In this document: one piece after another, positions 1 to 5,107 of the stretch
How the letters are laid out: every line of letters begins with the position of its first letter
Position numbering within the stretch: the stretch's first letter is position 1
DNA from: Candidatus Nitrosopolaris rasttigaisensis
Lineage (GTDB): Archaea > Thermoproteota > Nitrososphaeria > Nitrososphaerales > Nitrososphaeraceae
DNA length: 8,964 nt
Assembly: GCA_933226995.1 (NCBI GenBank)
Contig: CAKOFP010000033.1
Coordinates: 1 to 8,964 of the forward strand
Direction of reading: 5' to 3'
Position numbers and translations under genes: made by a program
Notes under the pieces: generated by a model
Seen by the model: the letters and a program-made list of their open reading frames with translations, nothing else
Told to the model about the DNA's origin: nothing
Databases searched by the model: none

Positions 1-11
1 AAAATGATATG

Positions 12-266
12 CTAAATTAGTAGATTCATATAGTTAAGGGAACGAATCAACTTCGAAATTGCGGGCATATCACTTTTGACAATTAGAAAATATAGCGTTT
101 TTAAGTTCTGAGCCCCATTTAATTGTCTTCCCCAATACGCCCGTTCACTATTTCCTTCAAAGATGACACAAAACCAGCAGTTGATTTTAGGCAGCGGCAT
201 TTTGTAGGTCTCTGATTGTCTATGTATCACATCTCCGTAATCCAAGGAGCTGTGTCTACGCAACAA
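12..266 (-). CDS. Doubtful small hypothetical protein (84 aa or shorter)
   Basis: An open frame that I do not recognise. The longest version starts at a TTG (266); the first ATG is at 200 and gives 62 aa starting MPLPKINCWFCVIF. It has a single CxxC-like pair (C-W-F-C) near the N-terminus of that shorter form, no obvious membrane segment and no family motif I can name. Codons in this frame look moderately coding-like, with many purine-first codons. A weak AT-rich stretch lies near 219-230, about 26 bases upstream of the ATG at 200, but it is a poor TATA box. It could be a small real gene, a remnant of a longer one, or chance. No function is proposed. Confidence 0.25.
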   Translation of the reverse strand: MLRRHSSLDYGDVIHRQSETYKMPLPKINCWFCVIFEGNSERAYWGRQLNGAQNLKTLYFLIVKSDMPAISKLIRSLNYMNLLI

Positions 267-536
267 CCGCTGTACTACTTTTTTTATTCCATTCTGGAAT
301 GGATAGCTGCTCTACCACTATTTTTAATGACATAGCGAAAAATATCCCCACAGGTGTGATTCATGAATAATGGTTTCGTGTTGCGCTGCCGTCTATCCAA
401 TTTTACCATTGTAACGTAGTAGGTTATAAAATCCATAATATTAGATGAAGACCCCATACAAACACACGACAGTGTACTTAGTGTGTATGTCAGATCATCA
501 TAATTTACTTGTAAAGAAGAGTTAAAATTTTAATAA
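267..536. other. Intergenic stretch without a recognisable gene
   Basis: No convincing coding frame, tRNA or rRNA is visible. The notable items are an oligo-T run at 279-285 followed directly by a small perfect hairpin (286-303), and alternating AC/GT bases around 462-486 that could pair across a 13-base loop. The right end runs into the promoter of the basic protein at 570. Confidence 0.4.
286..303. repeat. Short inverted repeat / hairpin
   Basis: ATTCCA (286-291) pairs perfectly with TGGAAT (295-300) across a 3-base loop. Alternatively TCCATT (288-293) pairs with AATGGA (298-303) across a 4-base loop. The T-run lies before the hairpin on the plus strand, so it does not match a classic intrinsic terminator for plus-strand transcription. 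Its role is unknown. Confidence 0.35.
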
Positions 537-545
537 GTATTTATC
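537..545 (+). promoter_or_regulatory. TATA box of the basic protein gene
   Basis: GTATTTATC lies 33 bases before the ATG at 570. With the usual archaeal spacing of about 26 bases from box centre to transcription start, transcription would begin only about two bases before the ATG. The same core, GTATTTAT, occurs 31 bases before the start of the gene at 2861. Confidence 0.5.
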
Positions 546-569
546 TTTGTATTATCTACTGGTAATTAT

Positions 570-971
570 ATGGCAACTAAAACGAAACCCAAGGGAAAAA
601 AGAAGGGAAAGCAGACAAAATCAGCAAAGAGGTCTAGAGCCACTCCGAAGAGGAAGATATCTAAAGCACAAAGTACAAGGAGGCCAAGTAATAAGGGCAC
701 CAGTGTCACGCGTACAAAAAAAATTTCCCGGCGGCCAAAGAAATCCACCCGGAATAGTAGAACGGTCTCACATAAGGAGCGACCGGCCGGATTAGAGAGT
801 ACCCAACCATCGTTAGGGCCTACGACGAGAATTTACGAAAGTCAAGAGGTTACAGCCTTCGGTTCAACCGTGGACGAGCGCAACGAGGATGAGACTATAA
901 CAGCCTCGACGGTATCTCCATTTGAGGGAAGCGACGAGAACTCGAACGATAGTAACGCATTGCTGGACTGA
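570..971 (+). CDS. Lysine/arginine-rich disordered protein with acidic tail (133 aa)
   Basis: Not assigned to a family. The sequence splits in two. Residues 1-71 carry 29 Lys/Arg and a single acidic residue (E70), in KKGK, KRSR and SRRPKK patches mixed with Ser, Thr, Pro and Gly. Residues 72-133 carry 13 Asp/Glu and only two Arg, and end in ALLD. There is no hydrophobic core, signal peptide or membrane segment, so most of it should be disordered. The basic half resembles histone-H1-like tails and other nucleic-acid-binding tails by composition only. A TATA box at 537-545 and the lack of upstream in-frame alternatives support the ATG at 570. The gene looks richer in G+C than its surroundings. 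Binding to DNA or rRNA, with the tail modulating it, is inference from composition. Confidence 0.6.
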   Translation: MATKTKPKGKKKGKQTKSAKRSRATPKRKISKAQSTRRPSNKGTSVTRTKKISRRPKKSTRNSRTVSHKERPAGLESTQPSLGPTTRIYESQEVTAFGSTVDERNEDETITASTVSPFEGSDENSNDSNALLD

Positions 972-1152
972 TGTAACTAATAAGATACACCCATGAGGTA
1001 TCACATCTAGATAACATGATATTAGACAGCAGCACTCACTCCCTTCAGAACCAATTTTGTTATGCAGTCTCCTGCTACTATTTACCTCTTAAACCGGTAT
1101 CTGAAATTCGAACAAATTATGGCAAAACACACAACACTTTTAGTCAAAGCAC

Positions 1153-1160
1153 GATATATA
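1153..1160 (+). promoter_or_regulatory. TATA box of the HD-domain gene
   Basis: GATATATA starts 31 bases before the ATG at 1184. The box centre is about 27 bases from the start codon, as expected for a leaderless archaeal mRNA. No Shine-Dalgarno-like sequence precedes the ATG. Confidence 0.6.
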
Positions 1161-1183
1161 CGCATTAAGCTCTTTGGACGGAT

Positions 1184-1771
1184 ATGATGAAATCAAATCT
1201 CACCGACTTTACTAAACGGGGATTTGTACGATTGATAAAACCTTTTGAGAGTTCGACAGATGATCTGATCAAAATAACTAGAGCATTTGGAATTGCGCTT
1301 AAGACTCATGTCGGAGAGTTCAGAGATGAAAACAAGATAGAACCATTTATCAATCATCCATTGAAGGTGGCTCTAGTTATTACGGAAGAGCTGCGTATAT
1401 ACAATGCAGACCTCGTATGTGCGGCTCTTCTTCACGATACGACACTCAAAGGTGATGGTGAATTGAAGAATGATTTCGGTGAAGTCATACATGATATAGT
1501 TCATCTTGTTGCAATGCCAATAATAGGAAATGAAGAAAGAGAGAAAACACTGGACAAATACTTCTACAATATCGCAAACAGCTCTGTACTAATTCGATAT
1601 TTGATCCTAGCAGATAGGCTTGAGAACGTCAGAGCTCTAAAAAATGCCGTTCACAAGAATAAGATCCTGCGATATAAAGAAGAAACTCAGAAGTACATAA
1701 TACCCATAGCAGAAAAGACTAATGAAAACATCGTTTTTAAATTATCCATTGCACTCTATGAACTCAAATAG
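1184..1771 (+). CDS. HD-domain phosphohydrolase, RelA/SpoT-hydrolase (Mesh1)-like
   Basis: A 195-aa single-domain protein similar to the HD half of RelA/SpoT and to stand-alone Mesh1-type hydrolases. The metal-binding set is visible: H58 in INHPLKVA, H84-D85 in AALLHDT, and D144 in LADRLENVRAL, a close match to the LADRLxNxRTL motif of the family. FGEVIHDIVHLV (98-109) corresponds to the FGxxVxxLV helix. There is no synthetase or TGS domain. In RelA/SpoT and Mesh1 the HD pair is followed by a catalytic ED pair (HDxxED). Here those positions are L88-K89, so ppGpp or NADPH hydrolysis is uncertain and another phosphate ester may be the substrate. The start is the ATG at 1184, matched to the TATA box at 1153; a second ATG follows at 1187. 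The stop faces the nucleotidyltransferase gene 89 bases away. The 212 bases upstream (972-1183) show nothing else recognisable. Confidence 0.8.
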   Translation: MMKSNLTDFTKRGFVRLIKPFESSTDDLIKITRAFGIALKTHVGEFRDENKIEPFINHPLKVALVITEELRIYNADLVCAALLHDTTLKGDGELKNDFGEVIHDIVHLVAMPIIGNEEREKTLDKYFYNIANSSVLIRYLILADRLENVRALKNAVHKNKILRYKEETQKYIIPIAEKTNENIVFKLSIALYELK

Positions 1772-1803
1772 GCCAAGTACTCGGGAGCCTTACGTCCGAT
1801 CGA

Positions 1804-1810
1804 TTTTTTT
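1804..1810 (+). terminator. Oligo-T terminator of the HD-domain gene
   Basis: Seven consecutive T residues lie 32 bases after the stop codon at 1771. T-runs like this are the usual archaeal termination signal. No stable hairpin precedes it. Confidence 0.45.
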
Positions 1811-1860
1811 ATCATTGTTGTTATGGTTGCACCAGAGGCTAGTACATCCACTCTAAGTGT

Positions 1861-2637
1861 CTATATCTTCCCCAGCTTCTTAACATATTTTTTGTATGCC
1901 TCAAGATATGATTTCTTGTCTCCTATGTCAATAAATCCTGATTCTATTTTAAACCCTTTTACAAGTCTATTTTGTTCAAGAGCTTTTCTTACTGCATCGT
2001 CCATTCCGAAGGCGCTTGACTTGGGTACAAGTTTGAGAAATTCCGGCTCCATAACATAACAACCGATGTTAATTAACCCCCTCACCTCTGGTTTTTCTCT
2101 CCAGCTGATGACTCGGTTTCTTTGCATTTGTTTTTCTTGTTGTTTTTCACCTGCTCCTTCTTTTCCAGTATTAATATCTATGAACCCATACCGCAGATTT
2201 GTCTTATATGAGAGTAGTGCCATTGAAATTAATGCTTTAGAACTTTTGTGTTCACCTATCATCTTATCAAGATCAAATTCGTAAACCGCATCTCCGTAGA
2301 GACAAACGAAGGTCTCATCTAAGAATCTCTCTGCTGTCTTTAATTGTCCAGCGGTAGCAAGAGGTCTATCCGACCTGGCATAGTCTATCTTGATACCGAA
2401 TCTACCACCATCTTCAAAATAATCTTCGATTGTCCTATGAAGATAGCTCACGCAGAGAATAATATGGTCAATTTTACCTTTGCTAATAGTATTACTATTA
2501 TTATTACCACTTGTAACCCACTCAATTATGTGCTCAAGTAATGGCTTATTACCTAAAGGCAACATCGGCTTGGGAATAAAGAACGTATACGGTTGTAATC
2601 TTGTCCCTAAGCCACCAGCTAATATTACCGCTTTCAT
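1861..2637 (-). CDS. Sugar-1-phosphate nucleotidyltransferase
   Basis: A 258-aa GT-A-fold NTP_transferase protein that joins an NTP and a sugar-1-phosphate to give a nucleotide sugar plus pyrophosphate in the cytoplasm, feeding glycan or protein glycosylation. The N-terminal MKAVILAGGLGTRL and PKPMLP (residues 22-27) form the nucleotide-binding loop. The base-contact segment is RPLATAG (91-97). LYGDAV carries the first metal aspartate (D116), WREKP (179-183) is the sugar-binding motif, and FIDIG near the end carries the second metal aspartate (D237). The C-terminal left-handed beta-helix of acetyltransferase fusions is absent. The exact base and sugar (G1P thymidylyl-, M1P guanylyl- or G1P uridylyl-transferase) cannot be told. 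Two loops are expanded: an Asn/Ser-rich one at 44-50 and a Gln/Lys/Glu-rich one at 159-174. The ATG at 2637 is preceded by an in-frame stop ten codons upstream. The likely TATA box implies a leader of about 37 bases. Confidence 0.88.
   Translation of the reverse strand: MKAVILAGGLGTRLQPYTFFIPKPMLPLGNKPLLEHIIEWVTSGNNNSNTISKGKIDHIILCVSYLHRTIEDYFEDGGRFGIKIDYARSDRPLATAGQLKTAERFLDETFVCLYGDAVYEFDLDKMIGEHKSSKALISMALLSYKTNLRYGFIDINTGKEGAGEKQQEKQMQRNRVISWREKPEVRGLINIGCYVMEPEFLKLVPKSSAFGMDDAVRKALEQNRLVKGFKIESGFIDIGDKKSYLEAYKKYVKKLGKI
2485..2508. repeat. ATT-type trinucleotide repeat inside the nucleotidyltransferase gene
   Basis: Eight triplets with ATT as the main unit and AAT, AGT, ACT and ACC variants. 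On the minus strand they read GGT AAT AAT AAT AGT AAT ACT ATT and encode G-N-N-N-S-N-T-I. They lie in phase with the reading frame, so gain or loss of units would lengthen or shorten a surface loop without a frameshift. Confidence 0.6.
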
Positions 2638-2696
2638 TTGTATTGGTATAACGCCGCCCTCTTTCTACTACCTGTGGTTCATTAATGGGACATATA

Positions 2697-2704
2697 TATA
2701 TAAA
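2697..2704 (-). promoter_or_regulatory. TATA box of the nucleotidyltransferase gene
   Basis: On the minus strand this reads TTTATATA, within a longer alternating run (2691-2704). It is the strongest TATA-like element between the two divergent genes. Its centre is about 63 bases from the ATG at 2637, predicting a transcription start near 2674 and a leader of about 37 bases, longer than for the neighbouring genes. Confidence 0.5.
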
Positions 2705-2829
2705 AGTTGAAATGTTATTCGCCCGTCCTGTTTTGTTCGTTCTTTTAATACCTTTCGTGACTCTACATAGCTAATAATCTATCTTTGACACACCGAACTT
2801 CGATATTTTTTTCTAGCATTTATCAGTAT

Positions 2830-2838
2830 GTATTTATG
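2830..2838 (+). promoter_or_regulatory. TATA box of the DUF6659-like gene
   Basis: GTATTTATG starts 31 bases before the ATG at 2861, with the same core and spacing as the box at 537-545. This supports the ATG at 2861 over the in-frame ATG at 2828, which overlaps the box. Confidence 0.45.
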
Positions 2839-2860
2839 GCCTAATTTAGAGCTCATTCCT

Positions 2861-3256
2861 ATGACCAGCAGGACGCAGGAGGAAGCCCAAAAAAACAAAG
2901 AAAAATGTCTAAGAATACTTGCAGTGTCGCCAAGTGTACGTTATGCCGGAAAAATGAACAGGTTTGGACGAACTCTTGGTGGACAGCTTCGTAAAGGAGT
3001 AGTACCTTTGTTCAAACCAGAGGAAGCCCGCAATGAGAACTTTCTTGAAGCGACAAGGAACCAGCTACGGAGAACCTTTGAACATTCAATCGGCAAGACA
3101 GAGTATACATTGACTGAAAATGAAAAGGTCAAAATCCTTACGTTGCCTGACGAAGCTTTCTTTTATTATGTCACTCTAGATAAGGATACGAGTCCAGAGC
3201 AGCTTTACAAAATCATCGGTTCACTAAGAGAGTTAGTCAAAGAAGAGCACATTTAA
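2861..3256 (+). CDS. Small conserved thaumarchaeal-type protein (DUF6659-like)
   Basis: A soluble protein of 131 aa from the ATG at 2861, or 142 aa if the ATG at 2828 is used. Numbered from 2861, the pattern is CLRILAVSPSVRYAGKMNRFG (about 16-36), then GGQLRKGVVPLFKPEEA, then RNQLRRTFEHSIGKTEYTLTENEK, a TLP turn, a beta segment FFYYVTLDK and a C-terminal helix. I recall this layout (CxxIL..D/SPxIRFAG, GGxRxGxxPLL, R..FxxxxGKxxYxLxExEKVK) from the thaumarchaeal DUF6659 family. The match is from memory, and a roadblock/PAS-like alpha-beta sensory fold is only a guess. The biochemical role is unknown. It has no signal peptide or membrane segment. Upstream it is divergent from the nucleotidyltransferase gene, and its 3' end faces that of eL15 with a 151-base gap. 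Confidence 0.7.
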   Translation: MTSRTQEEAQKNKEKCLRILAVSPSVRYAGKMNRFGRTLGGQLRKGVVPLFKPEEARNENFLEATRNQLRRTFEHSIGKTEYTLTENEKVKILTLPDEAFFYYVTLDKDTSPEQLYKIIGSLRELVKEEHI

Positions 3257-3352
3257 ACTTGCTCGTGAATTCGGTCTTGCCAGGATTCTTTGTATTATCT
3301 GTGGTAGGTACATTCCGCTAGCGTAATCCTATCTATCCTCTTCGGAAGGTAA

Positions 3353-3412
3353 TTAGATGATAAATGTCTTGTTGAGCATTACGGGGAGTCCACGATCTAA
3401 TTTCCGTTCAAC
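3353..3412 (-). other. Possible frame-shifted C-terminal tail of eL15
   Basis: Directly after the eL15 stop (TGA at 3410-3408), the +1 frame stays open to a TAA at 3355-3353 and reads V-E-R-K-L-D-R-G-L-P-V-M-L-N-K. The R-G-L (3394-3386) falls near where archaeal eL15 proteins have the RGLTxAGxxxRGL tail. The residues after RGL do not match the family, so this may be a decayed tail, a sequencing error or coincidence. Confidence 0.3.
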
Positions 3413-3875
3413 GGTTGATTTTTGCAAACGCTTTAAGTCTTCGGCGCATTTCTTTATCGTGGGAAATAGATGGATGATAAGGGTCTGCAAGTATCACTTC
3501 GTACCAAAAGTAACGGCCATCTTTGTGAAGGTAATAAGATCCTAGACTCTCCATGTTTGGAAAGCTTTTGAGAACTCTTCGTTCAGCAACACGCTGCATA
3601 CTTATTCCTTGTTTGATGTGTACAACACCGAGGTGTTTTGGTCTTCTTCCCGAAACCGGCCTTTGCTTCCTCATACCTCCCCTGCCTACTCTTGCCCGCA
3701 CCAAAATGATGCCTTGTTTTGCTTTGTAGCCCAATTTCCGTGCTCGATCTAGCCTACTCGGTCTTTCGATTCTTTGTATAGCATGTTCCGTTCTCCAAGT
3801 AATTGCTTTGGACTTTAGTTCATCTGTATTAAGCCTCCACATATTGAGCCATGTTGCAGCCATGTAGCCACGCAT
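3408..3875 (-). CDS. rpl15e: Large-subunit ribosomal protein eL15 (L15e)
   Basis: A component of the archaeal/eukaryotic 50S/60S subunit that binds 23S rRNA. Numbered from the chosen start (155 aa), ERPSRLDRARKLGYKAKQG (37-55) is the family signature. It is followed by VRARVGRGGMRKQRPVSGRRPK (59-80), RVAERRVLKSFPNMESLGSYY (95-115) and the near-invariant WYEVILADPYHP (124-135). The frame is open further upstream to a GTG at 3947, but the ATG at 3875 is preferred. MRGYMAATW then aligns with the usual Y.Y...W N-terminus, and a TATA-like box lies at 3903-3910. The basic tail ending RGLTxAGxxxRGL found in many members is missing in frame: the protein stops after AKINR, and a related-looking piece follows in the +1 frame. 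Lysines and arginines are abundant, as expected. The serA-like gene lies upstream on the same strand, but the 172-base gap suggests a separate promoter. Confidence 0.92.
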   Translation of the reverse strand: MRGYMAATWLNMWRLNTDELKSKAITWRTEHAIQRIERPSRLDRARKLGYKAKQGIILVRARVGRGGMRKQRPVSGRRPKHLGVVHIKQGISMQRVAERRVLKSFPNMESLGSYYLHKDGRYFWYEVILADPYHPSISHDKEMRRRLKAFAKINR

Positions 3876-3902
3876 ATTGTTCGTACTTGATTCGATGACC
3901 CT

Positions 3903-3910
3903 TAATATCT
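3903..3910 (-). promoter_or_regulatory. TATA-like box of eL15
   Basis: On the minus strand this reads AGATATTA, starting 35 bases before the ATG at 3875 and implying a leader of only a few bases. It is weaker than the other boxes in the window, but it supports the internal ATG over the GTG at 3947. Confidence 0.35.
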
Positions 3911-4047
3911 GTATACAAGAATTATCGATCGACATCCCTCGTCGCACAGATTATCTACGCGCTTAGACGTACACGTTCAATTTTGAACGCATAATTCACC
4001 ATTTGAGATACGATAAGCAGCTTAAACACCACGCGTCATATTTACGA

Positions 4048-4998
4048 CTAACTATTCACCAAATCAGATTGGTTTTCGTACATGATCTGTATTATCTTTT
4101 CTGCAATGACTGTAGACGCAAGTTCCTGTGACTCTTTGGTCTGTGAGCCTATATGAGGTGTACATATTACATTTGGCAGCTCTACAAGCAATCTATTCGT
4201 TGGGGGTTCGATCTCAAATACATCTAATGCCGCGCCTGCAATTCTATTAGCCTTTAAAGCCTCGTATAACGCATTTTCATCGATGACCTCACCACGCGAG
4301 GTGTTAATGACGTATGTTGTTGGTTTCATCTTTGCCAAGAGTTCTGCATTTAACATGTGCCTCGTTTCAGAAGTTAAGGGTACATGACAGGAAATAAAAT
4401 CAGCACTCTCTACCAATGTATTAAGATCTGTTTTAATCAAGCCTACTTCTTTGATATAGTCTTGATTTATAGGAAAAATGTCATATCCAATCACGTTCAT
4501 ACGTAGCCCGCGTGCAATACGTCCAACATTCCGACCTATGTTTCCTACACCAATAAGCCCCAGATACTTTCCCCTTAATTCTTTACCTATCAAATTTTGC
4601 TTTATCCAATTCCCCCTCTTTAGCTCACTGTCTGCTACTGTAATACTCCGAGCAAGAGCTATCATGTTTCCTATAGCGAGTTCGGCCACTGCATTGATAG
4701 CTGCCTCGGACGCGTTGATTACGCGTATACCTTTGACTTTGGCACTATCAACATCTATATTGTCGAGACCAACGCCCACACGTGCAATAATTTTTGCGTT
4801 AATTGCTGCGTCTATAACTTCTCGACTAATTCTTGTTCTGCTTCTGACAACGATGACTTCATAATCTTTGACCCTAGAAATGAGTTCGTTTGTCTCGATA
4901 TGAGGACAATAGTCCACAGTCATTCCTGCTTTTTTTAAAGTAGAAAGGCCAACATCATCTATAGGGTCACAAACCAGAACCTTGCCAGCAATATGCAC
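4048..4998 (-). CDS. serA: D-3-phosphoglycerate dehydrogenase-type 2-hydroxyacid dehydrogenase
   Basis: A 316-aa enzyme that probably oxidises 3-phospho-D-glycerate to 3-phosphohydroxypyruvate with NAD+, the first step of serine synthesis. The substrate-binding VRSRT is at 51-55. VGLDNIDVDSAKVKG (76-90) and NAVAELAIG (102-110) are typical of the family. The Rossmann loop G150-V-G-N-I-G155 is followed by acidic D173 in GYDIFP, indicating NAD rather than NADP. The catalytic triad is R235 (SRGEVID), E264 (DVFEIEPP) and H282 (TPHIGSQT). The protein ends just after the last helix, so it lacks the ACT/ASB regulatory domains of long SerA forms and should not be inhibited by serine through ACT. The start is a GTG at 4998: the in-frame codons upstream reach a stop at 5020-5022 without any ATG, and the nearby ATG at 5000 is out of frame. 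Another D-2-hydroxyacid substrate is possible. Confidence 0.88.
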   Translation of the reverse strand: MHIAGKVLVCDPIDDVGLSTLKKAGMTVDYCPHIETNELISRVKDYEVIVVRSRTRISREVIDAAINAKIIARVGVGLDNIDVDSAKVKGIRVINASEAAINAVAELAIGNMIALARSITVADSELKRGNWIKQNLIGKELRGKYLGLIGVGNIGRNVGRIARGLRMNVIGYDIFPINQDYIKEVGLIKTDLNTLVESADFISCHVPLTSETRHMLNAELLAKMKPTTYVINTSRGEVIDENALYEALKANRIAGAALDVFEIEPPTNRLLVELPNVICTPHIGSQTKESQELASTVIAEKIIQIMYENQSDLVNS

Positions 4999-5020
4999 AT
5001 GGCTTGGAGATTCCGTATAC

Positions 5021-5028
5021 TAATATAA
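5021..5028 (-). promoter_or_regulatory. TATA box of the serA-type gene
   Basis: On the minus strand this reads TTATATTA, starting 30 bases before the GTG at 4998. The box centre is about 26 bases from the start codon, which predicts leaderless translation from GTG. It overlaps the left arm of an inverted repeat. Confidence 0.6.
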
Positions 5029-5045
5029 TTATTACTTAATTATAT
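5023..5045. repeat. 9-bp perfect inverted repeat, possible operator
   Basis: ATATAATTA (5023-5031) and TAATTATAT (5037-5045) are exact reverse complements separated by the five bases TTACT. The left arm overlaps the serA TATA box, and the repeat sits between two divergent promoters. The geometry fits a dimeric regulator site. Because both arms are pure A/T, chance cannot be excluded. Confidence 0.4.
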
Positions 5046-5070
5046 GCATAACGCAACGCATTCAAAATTG

Positions 5071-5078
5071 TTATATTA
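5071..5078 (+). promoter_or_regulatory. TATA box of the ABC ATPase gene
   Basis: TTATATTA lies 37 bases before the TTG start at 5108, so transcription would start about 7 bases before the gene. It has the same sequence as the divergent serA box. Confidence 0.5.
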
Positions 5079-5107
5079 TCAAACATTGTTAAGTCTGCTG
5101 TGAATAC

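Noticed and set aside
462..486. ACACAC and GTGTGT arms that could form a 6-bp hairpin.
   Set aside because: The 13-base loop and simple repeat content make it weak, and no T-run or gene end is nearby.
495..501. Minus-strand ATGATGA followed by CTGA, C/D-box-like.
   Set aside because: The CTGA is only three bases away and no properly spaced C'/D or D' boxes follow.
547..795. Plus-strand 82-codon frame overlapping the basic protein gene.
   Set aside because: It is a shifted reading of the 570-971 gene, whose own frame has a start matched to a TATA box and a coherent charge layout.
972..1183. GGTATCTGAAATTCGAAC, partly like a tRNA T-arm.
   Set aside because: No acceptor, D or anticodon arms can be assembled around it.
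1184..1190. ATGATGA, a perfect match to the C box of a C/D guide RNA.
   Set aside because: It is the double start codon of the HD-domain gene and no D box with proper spacing accompanies it.
3875..3947. Longer eL15 start at GTG 3947 or ATG 3935.
   Set aside because: The extra residues match no eL15 N-terminus, while the ATG at 3875 gives the expected one and has a TATA-like box upstream.
4478..4864. Plus-strand 128-codon frame opposite the serA-type gene.
   Set aside because: It is antisense to the conserved NAD-binding region and has no family motif of its own.
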